From NCBI RefSeq assembly GCF_000012085.2, contig NZ_CP019364.1, positions 1 through 34,098 of the forward strand: DNA of 34,098 nt, given 5' to 3'. The position numbers and the translations under genes are program-made. Every line of letters starts with the position of its first letter. Within the stretch, counting starts at the first letter, position 1. The notes beneath the pieces were generated by a model. It had not been told where the DNA came from. It did no database searches and saw only the letters and a program-made list of their open reading frames with translations. The DNA is from Borrelia turicatae 91E135 (lineage in GTDB: Bacteria > Spirochaetota > Spirochaetia > Borreliales > Borreliaceae). Positions 34,076 to 34,098 of this stretch are shown here, one piece after another.

Positions 34076-34098
34076 GCAAATCATCACTAGGTCAATTA

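Overview
The window is AT-rich plasmid DNA from a Borrelia of the relapsing-fever group. The evidence for the genus and group is the Borrelia-specific partition cassette (PF57/62, PF50, PF32, PF49), the hairpin telomere resolvase ResT, a Vsp gene with several Vlp genes, a Bdr protein, a BTA121-type surface lipoprotein and many short lipoproteins. The species cannot be told from what is visible here.

Layout. Positions 1-2950 hold a surface-lipoprotein operon with decayed tails, then a long stretch without a convincing gene. Positions 2948-12197 are a purine block: guaA-guaB (GMP synthesis), a secreted MTA/SAH nucleosidase, adenine deaminase adeC, one unknown lipoprotein and a purine permease. 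Together they would release adenine from MTA/SAH, convert it to hypoxanthine, import purine bases and make GMP. Positions 12390-16034 hold small lipoproteins, one split by a poly-T frameshift, an ImmA/IrrE-like protein with a broken zinc motif, and a membrane-anchored ankyrin protein. Positions 16173-19610 are two tandem glucose/maltose-type PTS IICB permeases, each preceded by an AT-rich inverted repeat. Positions 19696-22630 are acylphosphatase, an unknown protein, ResT and a lipoprotein. Positions 22863-25729 are the plasmid maintenance operon, with a palindrome between parA and PF49, followed by a candidate small RNA.

From guaB to PF49 the order matches, as I remember it, the circular plasmid cp26 of Lyme-disease Borrelia (BBB17-BBB18, BBB22/23, BBB24-BBB29, BBB01-BBB03, BBB09-BBB13). 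The cp26 circle would be opened between PF49 and the gua genes. The ospC position between guaA and the permease is taken here by mtnN and adeC. The ospC homologue, a vsp, lies instead beyond the partition genes.

Positions 26229-34098 are an accessory, antigenic-variation end. It has a lipoprotein, a complete vsp with promoter, RBS and terminator, two start-less vlp cassettes separated by a repeated 60-bp terminator element, a cp32-phage terminase remnant, a bdr gene, and a third vlp. The third vlp is preceded by a 68-bp copy of the vsp 5' region that encodes a 22-residue lipoprotein leader. The last 1.2 kb is a mosaic of short, mostly broken reading frames. No rRNA, tRNA, CRISPR or insertion sequence was seen.
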